In this document: piece by piece, positions 27,121 to 36,069 of the stretch
How positions within the stretch are numbered: position 1 is the stretch's first letter
Layout of the letters: each line of letters opens with the position of its first letter
NCBI GenBank assembly: GCA_017456285.1
Contig: JAFTJQ010000010.1
Location: 1 to 50,084 of the forward strand
DNA length: 50,084 bases
Source: Lentisphaeria bacterium
Lineage (GTDB): Bacteria > Verrucomicrobiota > Lentisphaeria > Victivallales > Victivallaceae
Direction: 5' to 3'
Position numbers and translations under genes: made by a program
Notes under the pieces: model-generated
What the model saw: the letters and a program-made list of their open reading frames with translations, nothing else
Told to the model about the DNA's origin: nothing
Database searches by the model: none

Positions 27121-28543
27121 AATGTTTAAGAAAATAGGTAATTTTATAGTAGTTTCTGTTAAAAAGTTTCTGGGGTTTTTGAGAAAACTTTTTAAGCTTG
27201 ACACCACCGAAGCTGATGCGGCAGAATTTCAACCCGATGCAATTTATCTGGAAAATCAAAAGCCCGGAATCCCCTTGCAGGCAGTTTGGTATTTAATACT
27301 TTTGCTTTTTGCGTTGGGAATTATCTGGGCATGTGTAACCGAAGTTGACAAGGTTGTGGTTGCCGAGGGCAAAATCATTACAACCAGAGCTCCGTTGACA
27401 ATTAAGCCATTGGAGCGAACCATTATTGAAAAGGTTCATGTGGTTGCAGGAGAGAGGGTAAAAAAAGGCGAATTACTTTTTACTCTGGATCAGACAGTTA
27501 ATCGTACTGAATTATCAAAATTGAAAGAGCGTTATTCGAGTTTGAAAGCCGAGCGTTTGCGTTTGATTGCCGAGAATGAGAATAAGCCGTTTGTATTCGA
27601 TGCGGCGAATGACCCGTTGGGAGATTTTAAACTCCAGTCAATGATCTATGAGGCAAGAAAAAACTATTACAATGAAAAAGTTACTGCCTACGATGAAAAT
27701 ATTGAAAAAACTGAAAAAACCATTAAGTCATTGACCGAGAGCCGAGTTAAATATATCGACAGACGCAATAAAGTTAATCAGATTGCAGAAATGTATGAGT
27801 CATTGCATGCTAAAAAGGTCAGTTCTACCAAAGAATTGCTGGAGGCACAAGCAACGGTTTTGGCTTCAGATGTGCAGATTGATGAACTTGATATTCAGTT
27901 GATGTCATACTCTCACCAGTTGATGATTACCAAAGCGGAAAAAAATAGTTTCGTAACTGATTGGAAGAAAAATTTGGTAGAGGAATTAGTTTCAGTTGAC
28001 CGTGATTACTTGGTTACCGAGCGTGAAATTGCTAAATATGAAAAATTAGTAACTTTCCTTTTTATCGAAGCTCCGTGTGATGCGGTCGTCCATGAGATTG
28101 TACCGTTTCAGGAGGGGTCAGCAGTCAGAGAAGCAGAGTCGCTTATTACTTTGATTCCGCTTGATGTGCCGCTTGAAGCAGAGGTGAATGTGATGGCAAA
28201 AGATATCGGTAAAGTTTTACTCGGTGATAGTGCCAGAGTTAAATTTGATACTTACCCATTCCAACAGCACGGCACGCTCGACGGCGAAGTGCGTTACATC
28301 TCGCAGGATGCGTTTGAAAAAGGTCAGAATGCCGCCGCAAATAATCCGCGTGCCGCCGCAGAGCAAAAAGGTTCATTCTATCAGGTATTTTTGAGTTTGA
28401 AAAGCGAATTTGCCAATCCCAAAAATAAAATTTTGCCCGGCATGAGAGTTGTTGCAGAGATAAAAGTTGGCAAAAGACGGGTCATTAGTTACCTCATTAA
28501 CCCTTTTATCAAGGCGATGGACGAGGCAATTCGTGAACCCTAA
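27113..28543 (+). CDS. HlyD-type membrane fusion protein of type I secretion system
   Basis: About 476 residues. Cytoplasmic N-terminus, one helix near residues 58-78 (AVWYLILLLFALGIIWACV), a lipoyl-like hairpin (VVAEGKIITTRAPLTIKPLE, then GERVKKGELLFTLD), long periplasmic coiled coils (about 135-300) and a C-terminal beta domain (LEAEVNVMAKDIGKVLLGDSARVKFDTYP, GMRVVAEIKVGKR) ending YLINPFIKAMDEAIREP, as HlyD-like proteins end. It links the ABC exporter to TolC. The frame is open from 27056, but ATG 27113 (8-bp overlap with the exporter, AGAGG 4 nt before) is the likeliest start; ATG 27122 is the alternative. Confidence 0.9.
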   Translation: MSKMFKKIGNFIVVSVKKFLGFLRKLFKLDTTEADAAEFQPDAIYLENQKPGIPLQAVWYLILLLFALGIIWACVTEVDKVVVAEGKIITTRAPLTIKPLERTIIEKVHVVAGERVKKGELLFTLDQTVNRTELSKLKERYSSLKAERLRLIAENENKPFVFDAANDPLGDFKLQSMIYEARKNYYNEKVTAYDENIEKTEKTIKSLTESRVKYIDRRNKVNQIAEMYESLHAKKVSSTKELLEAQATVLASDVQIDELDIQLMSYSHQLMITKAEKNSFVTDWKKNLVEELVSVDRDYLVTEREIAKYEKLVTFLFIEAPCDAVVHEIVPFQEGSAVREAESLITLIPLDVPLEAEVNVMAKDIGKVLLGDSARVKFDTYPFQQHGTLDGEVRYISQDAFEKGQNAAANNPRAAAEQKGSFYQVFLSLKSEFANPKNKILPGMRVVAEIKVGKRRVISYLINPFIKAMDEAIREP

Positions 28544-28570
28544 AAAAGGAAATTACTAATAACTACAGAC

Positions 28571-28607
28571 AAAATATCGCTGATATTTTCAAAAAACGTT
28601 GTTTTTT
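28571..28607. repeat. Two AT-rich hairpins between hlyD and purM
   Basis: AAAATATC-GCT-GATATTTT (28571-28589) is a perfect 8-bp stem with a 3-nt loop, and AAAAAAC-GTT-GTTTTTT (28591-28607) is a second perfect stem. They could end the secretion operon or be operator sites for the purM promoter 15 bp further on. A near-identical palindrome precedes pgi (47861-47880). Confidence 0.45.
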
Positions 28608-28621
28608 GTTGGGATAAAAAC

Positions 28622-28649
28622 TTGATTTGTTGAAAAAATGCGGTATATT
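28622..28649 (+). promoter_or_regulatory. purM promoter
   Basis: TTGATT (28622-28627), 16 bp, TATATT (28644-28649), ending 49 bp before the purM ATG. Same boxes and spacer as the putP promoter. Confidence 0.6.
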
Positions 28650-28698
28650 GTTTTTGAATTAAAATATTTTACAAAATTAAATTATACAGGAGTTAAAA

Positions 28699-29742
28699 AT
28701 GGCAGAAAAAGCAAAAAGTGATTTATACAAGGCAGCCGGTGTGGATATTGATTTCGCAATCAGTTTGCTTGACAAAGTAAAAGGTAAGTTTGCTCAATCC
28801 AGACGCCCGGAGATGCTCTCTCCGATCGGAGGTTTCGGCGGATTATTCCAGATTGACTTGTCAAAGTACAAAAATCCGGTAATGGTTTCAAGTATTGACG
28901 GTGTGGGTACTAAACTTATGATCGCTATGATGATGGAGAAGTTTGATACCGTCGGACATGACATCGTAAACCATTGTATCGATGATATTGCAGTACAGGG
29001 TGCTGAACCGGTGTATTTTATGGATTATATCGGAATCGGCAAATTGAGAAGTCCCTTGTACGAGCAGGTATTAAATGGTATTGCAGATGCTTGTATCGCC
29101 GCAAATTGTGCTGTTTTGGGCGGTGAAACTGCTGAAATGCCCGGTATGTACGGCAATGATTTTGACTTGGTAGGTGTAATTACCGGTATCGTTGAAAAAG
29201 ATAAAATCATCACCGGCGAAAAAATTCGTCCCGGTCATGTAGCAATCGGTTTAGGTTCAAGCGGTCTCCATACCAATGGTTTCAGCTTGGCAAGAAAAAT
29301 CGTTTTTGAAGAGTGCAAATATACCGTAAATACCTACTTGGATGAGTTGGGCGAAACTGTCGGTGAAGCATTACTTAAGCCTCATACTTGTTACTGGAGT
29401 GCTATTAAACGTGCGATGAACGAGGGAGTAAGTTTGGATGGTATCGCTCACATTACCGGTGGTGGATTGTACGACAATGTACCTCGTATTTTGCCGGCTG
29501 ATGTCGATGTGTACTTTGATGTAAAAGATATGCCGATTCCGCCGATTTTCAAAGTTTTGGTAGAAAAAGGCAAAGTTGATGCTGTCGAAGCATACCGAGT
29601 TTTCAACATGGGTATCGGTATGGTTTGGTTTGTTCCGAAACAGGAAGCAGAAAAAGCACTTGCAATTTGCCGTGAATGCGGCTTTACCGCCAATGTAGTC
29701 GGTGAAATTGCACAGGGATCTAAACAAGTTCATGTAAAATAA
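28699..29742 (+). CDS. purM: Phosphoribosylformylglycinamidine cyclo-ligase (AIR synthetase)
   Basis: 347 residues, normal length. ATP-dependent ring closure of FGAM to AIR, step five of purine synthesis, cytoplasmic. Diagnostic motifs: YKAAGVDIDFAISLL at the start, SSIDGVGTKLMIAM, CIDDIAVQGAEPVYFMDY, VLGGETAEMPGMY, IGLGSSGLHTNGFSLAR and HITGGGLYDNVPRILP. A strong AGGAG lies 7 nt before the ATG. It stands alone between its own promoter and a terminator; no other purine gene is nearby. Confidence 0.97.
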   Translation: MAEKAKSDLYKAAGVDIDFAISLLDKVKGKFAQSRRPEMLSPIGGFGGLFQIDLSKYKNPVMVSSIDGVGTKLMIAMMMEKFDTVGHDIVNHCIDDIAVQGAEPVYFMDYIGIGKLRSPLYEQVLNGIADACIAANCAVLGGETAEMPGMYGNDFDLVGVITGIVEKDKIITGEKIRPGHVAIGLGSSGLHTNGFSLARKIVFEECKYTVNTYLDELGETVGEALLKPHTCYWSAIKRAMNEGVSLDGIAHITGGGLYDNVPRILPADVDVYFDVKDMPIPPIFKVLVEKGKVDAVEAYRVFNMGIGMVWFVPKQEAEKALAICRECGFTANVVGEIAQGSKQVHVK

Positions 29743-29749
29743 GTTTATT

Positions 29750-29820
29750 AAAAGGACTGTAAAAAGATTGTGAGAGAGTAATTTTGTATCACATTGCTTA
29801 CAGTCCTTTTTTTCTTTTTC
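29750..29820 (+). terminator. Rho-independent terminator after purM
   Basis: The arms 29750-29762 (AAAAGGACTGTAA) and 29798-29810 (TTACAGTCCTTTT) pair over 13 bp; inside, TGTGA/TCACA can pair further. A T-rich run follows (29807-29819). It starts 7 bp after the purM stop. Confidence 0.8.
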
Positions 29821-29850
29821 AGTCGATGAGGGATTGAGGAGATTTTAGGA

Positions 29851-31683
29851 ATGAAACGAAAATTAAAGACAATTATTGATGATTCCGTCGGCTTGGCAAA
29901 AGGCAAAATTGCCGGATTTTTAGACGAAGTATCTAATGATAAACAAAATGCGGTAGAGCATACGGTTGCGGCTTTGGTAAAAACTTTAATGGCACCGGAG
30001 CAGGAGATGTCTGCCAATGATGTTGAGTCATTCAGAGTTATCTGGAGTCGTTATTTCACAGTGAAAGATACTGATAGAATTATCGGCTTGCTCTATTCTG
30101 CAGAAAAAATTACCATTGATGAATTGCATGAGAATTTTAACGACATCCCTGAAAATAGTTACTTGCAGATTTTTGCTGCCTTTATGGAACTTGGGGCAAA
30201 CAGTCAAAATCCTGATTACGCATTTGATTTCCTCTATGAATTATCAGAGAAAATTTCGATAGACAAAGATATTTATGAGGAGTTAAAAAATAAAGCTGTT
30301 GCCAATGCAAATAAACGCAAAAAACTTATCCGTTCAGGAGCGGGGATATTAGTTGCATTGGTGATAATTGCAATTTTTATTCTGACCGCTACTTTGCTTA
30401 AATCAGTAATATTCGGATTGCTTTTAGCGGCGATTATGTTACCGATTGAGCGATTTTTTGAGCGTAAATTGGATAATCCCAAAAGTATTTTAAGCAGATT
30501 TTTTGCCATTACGGAAAGCATCACAGGAATTTTCGGCAAAATGAAAAATAAAATTCATAAGCCGAAAACTCGTTTGACCAGTGCGGAAAAAAAGAAGCGA
30601 GAGAGATTGCAGAAAATTCGTCGTGCGGTATCTTTGAGCAGTTTTACGTTATTGATTTTTGTTACTGTGTTGGTAGTTTTTTTCGGGGCAATTGCATTCG
30701 GTTACTTGAGTAACTTAAAAGCTACTGCCAATGAGTGGGCAAAAAATTACTTTGATACTACCCAAGTTGCGTCAAATGAAGAAGTTGTAAATAATAGCGA
30801 AAATACTGAAGCAATCACCGCTAACCGTCCCTTTGTGAGTGGTTTACAGAATACTCTTGATAACCTAAAAACTAAATTTGCTAATAATCCATTGATCAAA
30901 ACTTTGATAAATGAATTATCAATCTATCTCAATAACCCTGAATCTCAAAGAGAGATTTTTGAACTTTTATCGTCAAAAACAGGAGGAATTTTCGGATTTG
31001 CGGGTAAAGTTTTTTCAACTATCGGCTCGATTCTGCTTGATATTTTATTGACCATATTTTTCTTCCTCCTCTTTTTGAGCAAAATTGCCGAGTTCTCCTC
31101 AAATGGTAAGAGTAAAGACCAGAATTATATCGTCAGAACTATTTTTAACGGTAATTGGCTGCCGAAAGCAACCGAAGATGATTTGAAGGAATCAGAGAGA
31201 ATCGTCGGAGAATTGGGACATAAATTAAAGGTTTGGTGCCGAGGATATTTGTTGCTTATGACGATAGATTTTACCGTCTATTCAATTGCATTTTATTTCC
31301 TGAATGTGCCGTATTTTATAATTCTGGCGGCATTGGCAGGTTTGGCATTGCTGCTGCCATTTATCGGACCAATCAGCAGTTGTGTGCTGACGGTTTTAGT
31401 GACTTTGGCAGTCGGCGGAGATAGTGTCAGCGGTTTGCAGATTGCAGGAATTATCGGAATTTATCTCTTGCATAACGGAGTAACGGAGCAGTTTATCCTC
31501 TATCCGATGGTAATCGGTGAATCTTTGGGTTTGACAACGCTTGAAACAATTATTGTGGTGCTTCTGGGAGGAATTTTTGCCGGTATTACGGGAATGATTT
31601 TTGCCTTGCCTGCGGCATCGGTTATTAAGTATCTTATCCCGCAAATTTACAATGCAGGGAAAGTGATAAATTTTAAGAAATAG
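29851..31683 (+). CDS. AI-2E family transporter-like protein with N-terminal helical domain
   Basis: 610 residues versus about 350 for simple family members. Residues 1-150 are soluble and helical (VKTLMAPEQEMSANDVESFRVIWSRYF, then IIGLLYSAEKITIDEL), loosely like a TerB or EF-hand-free helical bundle. Membrane helices follow near 165-200 and 260-290, then a periplasmic-looking region (290-385) and the conserved AI-2E C-terminal half (about 385-600: YLLLMTIDFTVYSIAFYFLNVPYFIILAALAGLALLLPFIGP, then LQIAGIIGIYLLHNGVTEQFILYPMVIGESLGLTTLETI and FAGITGMIFALPAASVIKYL). Family members move small molecules or ions (TqsA, YdiK). The terminator sits 30 bp upstream; no clear promoter follows it. Confidence 0.82.
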   Translation: MKRKLKTIIDDSVGLAKGKIAGFLDEVSNDKQNAVEHTVAALVKTLMAPEQEMSANDVESFRVIWSRYFTVKDTDRIIGLLYSAEKITIDELHENFNDIPENSYLQIFAAFMELGANSQNPDYAFDFLYELSEKISIDKDIYEELKNKAVANANKRKKLIRSGAGILVALVIIAIFILTATLLKSVIFGLLLAAIMLPIERFFERKLDNPKSILSRFFAITESITGIFGKMKNKIHKPKTRLTSAEKKKRERLQKIRRAVSLSSFTLLIFVTVLVVFFGAIAFGYLSNLKATANEWAKNYFDTTQVASNEEVVNNSENTEAITANRPFVSGLQNTLDNLKTKFANNPLIKTLINELSIYLNNPESQREIFELLSSKTGGIFGFAGKVFSTIGSILLDILLTIFFFLLFLSKIAEFSSNGKSKDQNYIVRTIFNGNWLPKATEDDLKESERIVGELGHKLKVWCRGYLLLMTIDFTVYSIAFYFLNVPYFIILAALAGLALLLPFIGPISSCVLTVLVTLAVGGDSVSGLQIAGIIGIYLLHNGVTEQFILYPMVIGESLGLTTLETIIVVLLGGIFAGITGMIFALPAASVIKYLIPQIYNAGKVINFKK

Positions 31684-31721
31684 TCTTATTATCAAATATT
31701 TTTTTAGAAAGGTTTTTTATT

Positions 31722-32639
31722 ATGACAGAATGCAAGGAAGTTATGTACAAAGGCTACAAAGCAATCGCTTTAAGCAGTTCAGAAGTTGAATTGATTATCT
31801 CTATTGATTTCGGTCCGAGAATTTTATCTTTCAAAAGTTTGAAAAATGGTGTGAATTTTATGAAGAACTTTGATGATCAGCTTGCCAATTTCAAAAAAGA
31901 TGAGTGGCAGAGTTACGGCGGTCATCGTTTATGGATGGCACCGGAAGTCTATCCTGACACCTATTACCCGGATGTGGACAAAGTTGAGTATGCTTTTGAT
32001 GAAAATGAGGAACTGCATTTGTTATGTGAAAAAGAAAAAACTTCAGAATTGCAGAAAGAGTTTGTAATTTCTATTGAATCAGAACGTTTGGTTAAAATAA
32101 TTCAATATGTCTATAATCGTAAAGAAAATGAGACAGCATATTTTGCTCCATGGTCATTAACTGTCATGGCAGAGGGTGGCAGAATGGTTGTTCCGCAGGA
32201 ACCTTTTGTGCCGCATGGAGAAAAAGAGGGAGAGTCTTTTCTGCCGGCACGTCCTTTGGTTTTGTGGAAATTTACCGATATGAGTGATCCGCGTTTTACA
32301 TTCGGCAAAAAATATATCCAGATGCGTCAGGATGATAAATACCCGACCAAGCAGAAAATCGGCATGTGCAATACTTTGGGATATTCGATGTATACTTTGG
32401 GAAATGAAACAATGGTTAAGTGGTTTGATTATAAGGAAGGTTCAGAGTATCCCGATATGGGCTGTAATTGTGAATTTTTTACCATGCCGGGATTTTTGGA
32501 AATGGAAGCTCTTGGTCCAATGAAAGTTGTTGCTCCGGGAAGCTGTGTGGAATTGATTGAATATTGGGAAATTCTGGACTTCGCATTGCCTGAAAAAGAT
32601 GAAGAAATTGCGGAAGCTTTGAGTGGAGTAATTATTTAA
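31722..32639 (+). CDS. DUF4380-like sugar-binding-fold protein
   Basis: 305 residues, cytoplasmic by lack of a signal peptide. The pattern IDFGPRILSFKSLKNGVNFM near residue 30, GGHRLWMAPEVYPDTYYPD near 67 and the beta-rich remainder resemble DUF4380 proteins, which have a galactose-mutarotase-like supersandwich fold. His and Glu in GGHRLWMAPE would sit in the sugar pocket. Catalytic activity is unproven. RBS GAAAGG lies 9 nt before the ATG; it is 38 bp after the AI-2E gene. Confidence 0.75.
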   Translation: MTECKEVMYKGYKAIALSSSEVELIISIDFGPRILSFKSLKNGVNFMKNFDDQLANFKKDEWQSYGGHRLWMAPEVYPDTYYPDVDKVEYAFDENEELHLLCEKEKTSELQKEFVISIESERLVKIIQYVYNRKENETAYFAPWSLTVMAEGGRMVVPQEPFVPHGEKEGESFLPARPLVLWKFTDMSDPRFTFGKKYIQMRQDDKYPTKQKIGMCNTLGYSMYTLGNETMVKWFDYKEGSEYPDMGCNCEFFTMPGFLEMEALGPMKVVAPGSCVELIEYWEILDFALPEKDEEIAEALSGVII

Positions 32640-32656
32640 AAAATAGAGATTTGAAA

Positions 32657-33583
32657 ATGTTTCCTCTGACTTCCAAAGAATTAACGAATTTGAAAAAAAA
32701 TGATTTTGAGTTACTGCAGAAACTCGATGATAATGGCTGTTTTGCCGGGGTTAATGAGAGTTTTGCAGAGTTCAAAAGTCGTTTAATTCTCGAAAAAAGA
32801 GAACTTGATAAATTTGATAAAAAAATTACAAGCGGTGAAGCAACGGAGATTATTGATGATATTAAAGTTGTCAAAGATGATTTGATCCCGCTTGAGATTA
32901 TTAATGAGGCAGGGGAGACTACTCAAAAATTCTATGATTTCAGAATTGATTATTTGCCGGGATTTTTTCTCAATAAAGATATTGGGTTATTGTGGGGCGG
33001 GTGTTCGATTTATGATGAGAAAAGTGGACAGCGAATTTTTTTGATCAGGAAAAATTTTAAAAACTCCCATAATTGGTTCATCTATGACCGTAACGAATTA
33101 TTATCTCACGAACTCTGCCACGGTGCAAGACAGATACTTAATGACCGTAAACTTGAGGAATTTTTTGCCTATCAAACAAGCAAAAGTGCATTAAGACGGT
33201 ATATCGGGAATTGTTTTATCTCCGAAGCGGATGCACTTTTATTTGTTTTGCCGCCGATTCTTTTGCTGCTTGCCCAGCTATCCCAAATCTATATTTTTCC
33301 GAATTTAAGCATTGTGCCTTTTTGGGCATTTACAATCGGCATGATAATTTTTTTCTTCTTAAGAAATCATTTGGCACGAAAAATATTTTTTAATGCTTCA
33401 GCAAAAATCGAAAAATTTAAAATCGAAAAAAGTTCAGCATTCCTTTTTCGCTGTACTTCATCTGAAATGGCGGAAATTGCCAAACTCAATAGTCGGGAAG
33501 AATTTCTCCTTTGGGTAAATAACAAGGCAAAAAACGAACTCCGTTTTCAAATTATCAGTAGAAAATGGAAGTTGAATGAATAG
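32657..33583 (+). CDS. Membrane-anchored HExxH metalloprotease-like protein
   Basis: About 308 residues, family not recognised. Zinc motif HELCH (His151, Glu152, His155) in NELLSHELCHGARQ, with a possible third ligand in the EEFFAY segment (about 166-171). Two hydrophobic segments follow (about 193-217 and 220-238), then a basic C-terminal domain. Residues 1-90 are a charged helical region. The HExxH helix lies before the membrane segments, so the active site is probably cytoplasmic, as with M48-like proteins. The start is ATG 32657 (TTG 32651 also in frame), RBS weak. It overlaps hrpB by 8 bp. Confidence 0.68.
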   Translation: MFPLTSKELTNLKKNDFELLQKLDDNGCFAGVNESFAEFKSRLILEKRELDKFDKKITSGEATEIIDDIKVVKDDLIPLEIINEAGETTQKFYDFRIDYLPGFFLNKDIGLLWGGCSIYDEKSGQRIFLIRKNFKNSHNWFIYDRNELLSHELCHGARQILNDRKLEEFFAYQTSKSALRRYIGNCFISEADALLFVLPPILLLLAQLSQIYIFPNLSIVPFWAFTIGMIIFFFLRNHLARKIFFNASAKIEKFKIEKSSAFLFRCTSSEMAEIAKLNSREEFLLWVNNKAKNELRFQIISRKWKLNE

Positions 33584-36050
33584 TTTTTTTGAGAAAATAA
33601 AAAATCTCCCGATTTGCTCCAAACTTGATGAACTGCAAACCAAAATAGAGTCATCAAATATTGCGATTTTGAACTCTGCTCCGGGTTCGGGCAAAAGTAC
33701 AGTCGTTCCAATTTTTTTGTTGAAAAAAATCCTTGAAAATAATGAAAAAATCATCATGCTTGAACCGCGTAAGTTAGCGGCAAAAATGGCGGCTTGCCGA
33801 ATGGCGGATTTGCTCGGAGAGAGCGTCGGAGAGAGCGTCGGACATATTTTTAAGGGAGAAAAAGCCGTTTCTGCTCAAACTCGTATAGAAGTTGTAACCG
33901 AGGGGGTTTTTACTAAAATAATTCAAAGTGATCCATTTTTAACTAATTACCGCATGGTGATATTTGATGAATTTCACGAGCGGAATATCAATTCAGATTT
34001 GGGACTTGCTTTTTCTTTGGATGTGCAGAAAAATTTGCGGTCGGATTTGAAAATTCTTTTGATGTCAGGGTCGCTTAATTCCGCTGATTTAGCCGATAAA
34101 CTCGAAGCGGAAACGATTTTTTCGGAAGAGCGGCGATATGAATTGGAAATTAATTACTTAAATGCCCAGATGCGAGAGATTGATTTAGAAGTTGAAGTTT
34201 GCCGACGGGTTTTAGAAATTTGTCGGCAAAATGAACTTGAGGGAGATATTTTAGTTTTTTTATCCGGGGCTTACGAGATAAATAAAATTGCCGATAGATT
34301 AAATACTTTAGTCGATACTGAAAAAATCGTTATTCATCGACTTTATGGAGCAATGGACAAAAAAAGTCAGGATCAAGCGGTAAATAAAGACCCTTTCGAC
34401 AGGCGAAAAATTATCCTCAGTACCAACATCAGTGAGAGCAGTGTGACAATTTTGAATGTCAATTTTGTTATTGACAGCGGCAGAGAAAAACGGCTTATTT
34501 ATGACACCTCAAGTGCCTTGAATCGTTTAACGGAGCTGCCGATTTCGCAGAGTTCGGCAATCCAGCGTGCAAATCGTGCAGGCCGAATGGGCAGGGGAGT
34601 AGTTTATCGACTTTACAGTGAGCGGGATTACCGTAATTTCTCAAGTGACATTGTACCTGAAATTGAAGAAATTGAGTTATCGGATTTTGCTTTGGAGTTG
34701 GCAATTTGGGGAAGTTCATTTGATAAACTATTTTTTTTAGTGAAAAATTCGATAATCGGCAAATTGGAGCAAGCCTATGAGTTTTTACAAGAATCTGGGA
34801 TTTTGGATGAAAAATTAATTGTAACTCCTTTTGGGCGAAAGGTTTATGCTAATTCCACGCAATTGCGGTACGGAATTATGATAGAAAAAGCGAAACTCTT
34901 TGATTTAGAAGTACTTGCATGTGAAGTTGCTGCACTTTTAAGTGAAAATATTATTGACGATTCAAACTTGATTGATTGTGAAATTATTTTAGAAAACATG
35001 CGACGACACCCGCGAGAGAGTTACACCAAAGAGTTAAAACAGCTTTTGAACTTGAATCACTTAACCTATAAAAAAATCAGTTCTGAATATGTCGGATTGG
35101 TAATTGCTTTTGCCTATTTTGAATTTATCGGCAAAAAACGCTCTAACGGCACTTATTTGCTTGCTAATGGATTTGGTTGCCGACTCAAAAAGCAAATTGA
35201 TTCGCTTGAAAATGCCGATTTTCTGGCAGTTGCCAAGTTGGATAGAAGCAATCAGGCTAATGGAGTAATACATTTAGCATCTGAAATCAAATTAAGTGAT
35301 TTAGAGCGAGTATTTTCCGATAAATTCACAACTGAAAAAGTTTTGGAATATTCCGAAACAGAAAATCGCTTTTTCTGCCTGAATCGACGTTGTTTCCAAA
35401 AAATCGTTTTAAGTGAAAAAATAAGTAATGATGTTGACGAGAGTTTGCTTCAGCAGAAAATCGGTCAATTGCTTGATGAGGATTTACTGAGTTATTTTAA
35501 CTTGACAAATAAAGATTGGGGGTATTATCGGAGAATAAGTTTCGCCTACCAAAATGATAGCGATAATTTCCCCGATTTCTCCTTTGAAAACTTGAAAAAT
35601 AAGATAAAAGAGTACATTTTTTCAAGTAATATCAATTTAATGACACTTAATAGCTTGAAAAAACTTGATTTTTCTGCAATTTTGAGTTATAGTATAAGCA
35701 TGACGGATAAAAAATTGCTTGATAAACTCTATCCGGAATATTATCTGACACCTTGCGGCAGCAAAATTATGCTGGAATATGGCAGTGATGAGATTATTTT
35801 GCGGGTGAAAATGACGGAAATGTACGGAGTTAAAATTCATCCGACAGTGGGAATAAAGAAAATTCCACTCAAAATTGAGTTATTATCGCCGGCAAATAGA
35901 GTGATTCAAATCACCGGAGATTTACCTGATTTTTGGCAGAATAATTATGAATATGTCAGAAAAGAGATGAGAAGCAAGTATATTAAACACTTTTGGCCGG
36001 ATGATCCGATGGAGGCGGTGCCGACTAAAAAAATAAAAAATAAGATGTAA
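33576..36050 (+). CDS. hrpB: HrpB-type DExH ATP-dependent helicase
   Basis: 824 residues, the usual HrpB size. Motif I SAPGSGKST (about 34-42), motif Ia LEPRKLAA, DExH box DEFHER, motif III SGSL instead of SAT, ILSTNISESSVTI, and motif VI QRANRAGRMGRG. Beyond about 400 lie the helicase-associated HA2-like region and the HrpB C-terminal domain (the YLTPCGSKIMLEYG, KIHPTVGIKKIPLKIELLSPANRVIQITGDLPDFW stretch is diagnostic), ending in a basic tail. HrpB proteins are DEAH/RHA-type helicases of unclear RNA or DNA target. The 8-bp overlap couples it to the metalloprotease gene. Confidence 0.92.
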   Translation: MNSFFEKIKNLPICSKLDELQTKIESSNIAILNSAPGSGKSTVVPIFLLKKILENNEKIIMLEPRKLAAKMAACRMADLLGESVGESVGHIFKGEKAVSAQTRIEVVTEGVFTKIIQSDPFLTNYRMVIFDEFHERNINSDLGLAFSLDVQKNLRSDLKILLMSGSLNSADLADKLEAETIFSEERRYELEINYLNAQMREIDLEVEVCRRVLEICRQNELEGDILVFLSGAYEINKIADRLNTLVDTEKIVIHRLYGAMDKKSQDQAVNKDPFDRRKIILSTNISESSVTILNVNFVIDSGREKRLIYDTSSALNRLTELPISQSSAIQRANRAGRMGRGVVYRLYSERDYRNFSSDIVPEIEEIELSDFALELAIWGSSFDKLFFLVKNSIIGKLEQAYEFLQESGILDEKLIVTPFGRKVYANSTQLRYGIMIEKAKLFDLEVLACEVAALLSENIIDDSNLIDCEIILENMRRHPRESYTKELKQLLNLNHLTYKKISSEYVGLVIAFAYFEFIGKKRSNGTYLLANGFGCRLKKQIDSLENADFLAVAKLDRSNQANGVIHLASEIKLSDLERVFSDKFTTEKVLEYSETENRFFCLNRRCFQKIVLSEKISNDVDESLLQQKIGQLLDEDLLSYFNLTNKDWGYYRRISFAYQNDSDNFPDFSFENLKNKIKEYIFSSNINLMTLNSLKKLDFSAILSYSISMTDKKLLDKLYPEYYLTPCGSKIMLEYGSDEIILRVKMTEMYGVKIHPTVGIKKIPLKIELLSPANRVIQITGDLPDFWQNNYEYVRKEMRSKYIKHFWPDDPMEAVPTKKIKNKM

Positions 36051-36069
36051 AAAAAAGAAAGAGTATGTT

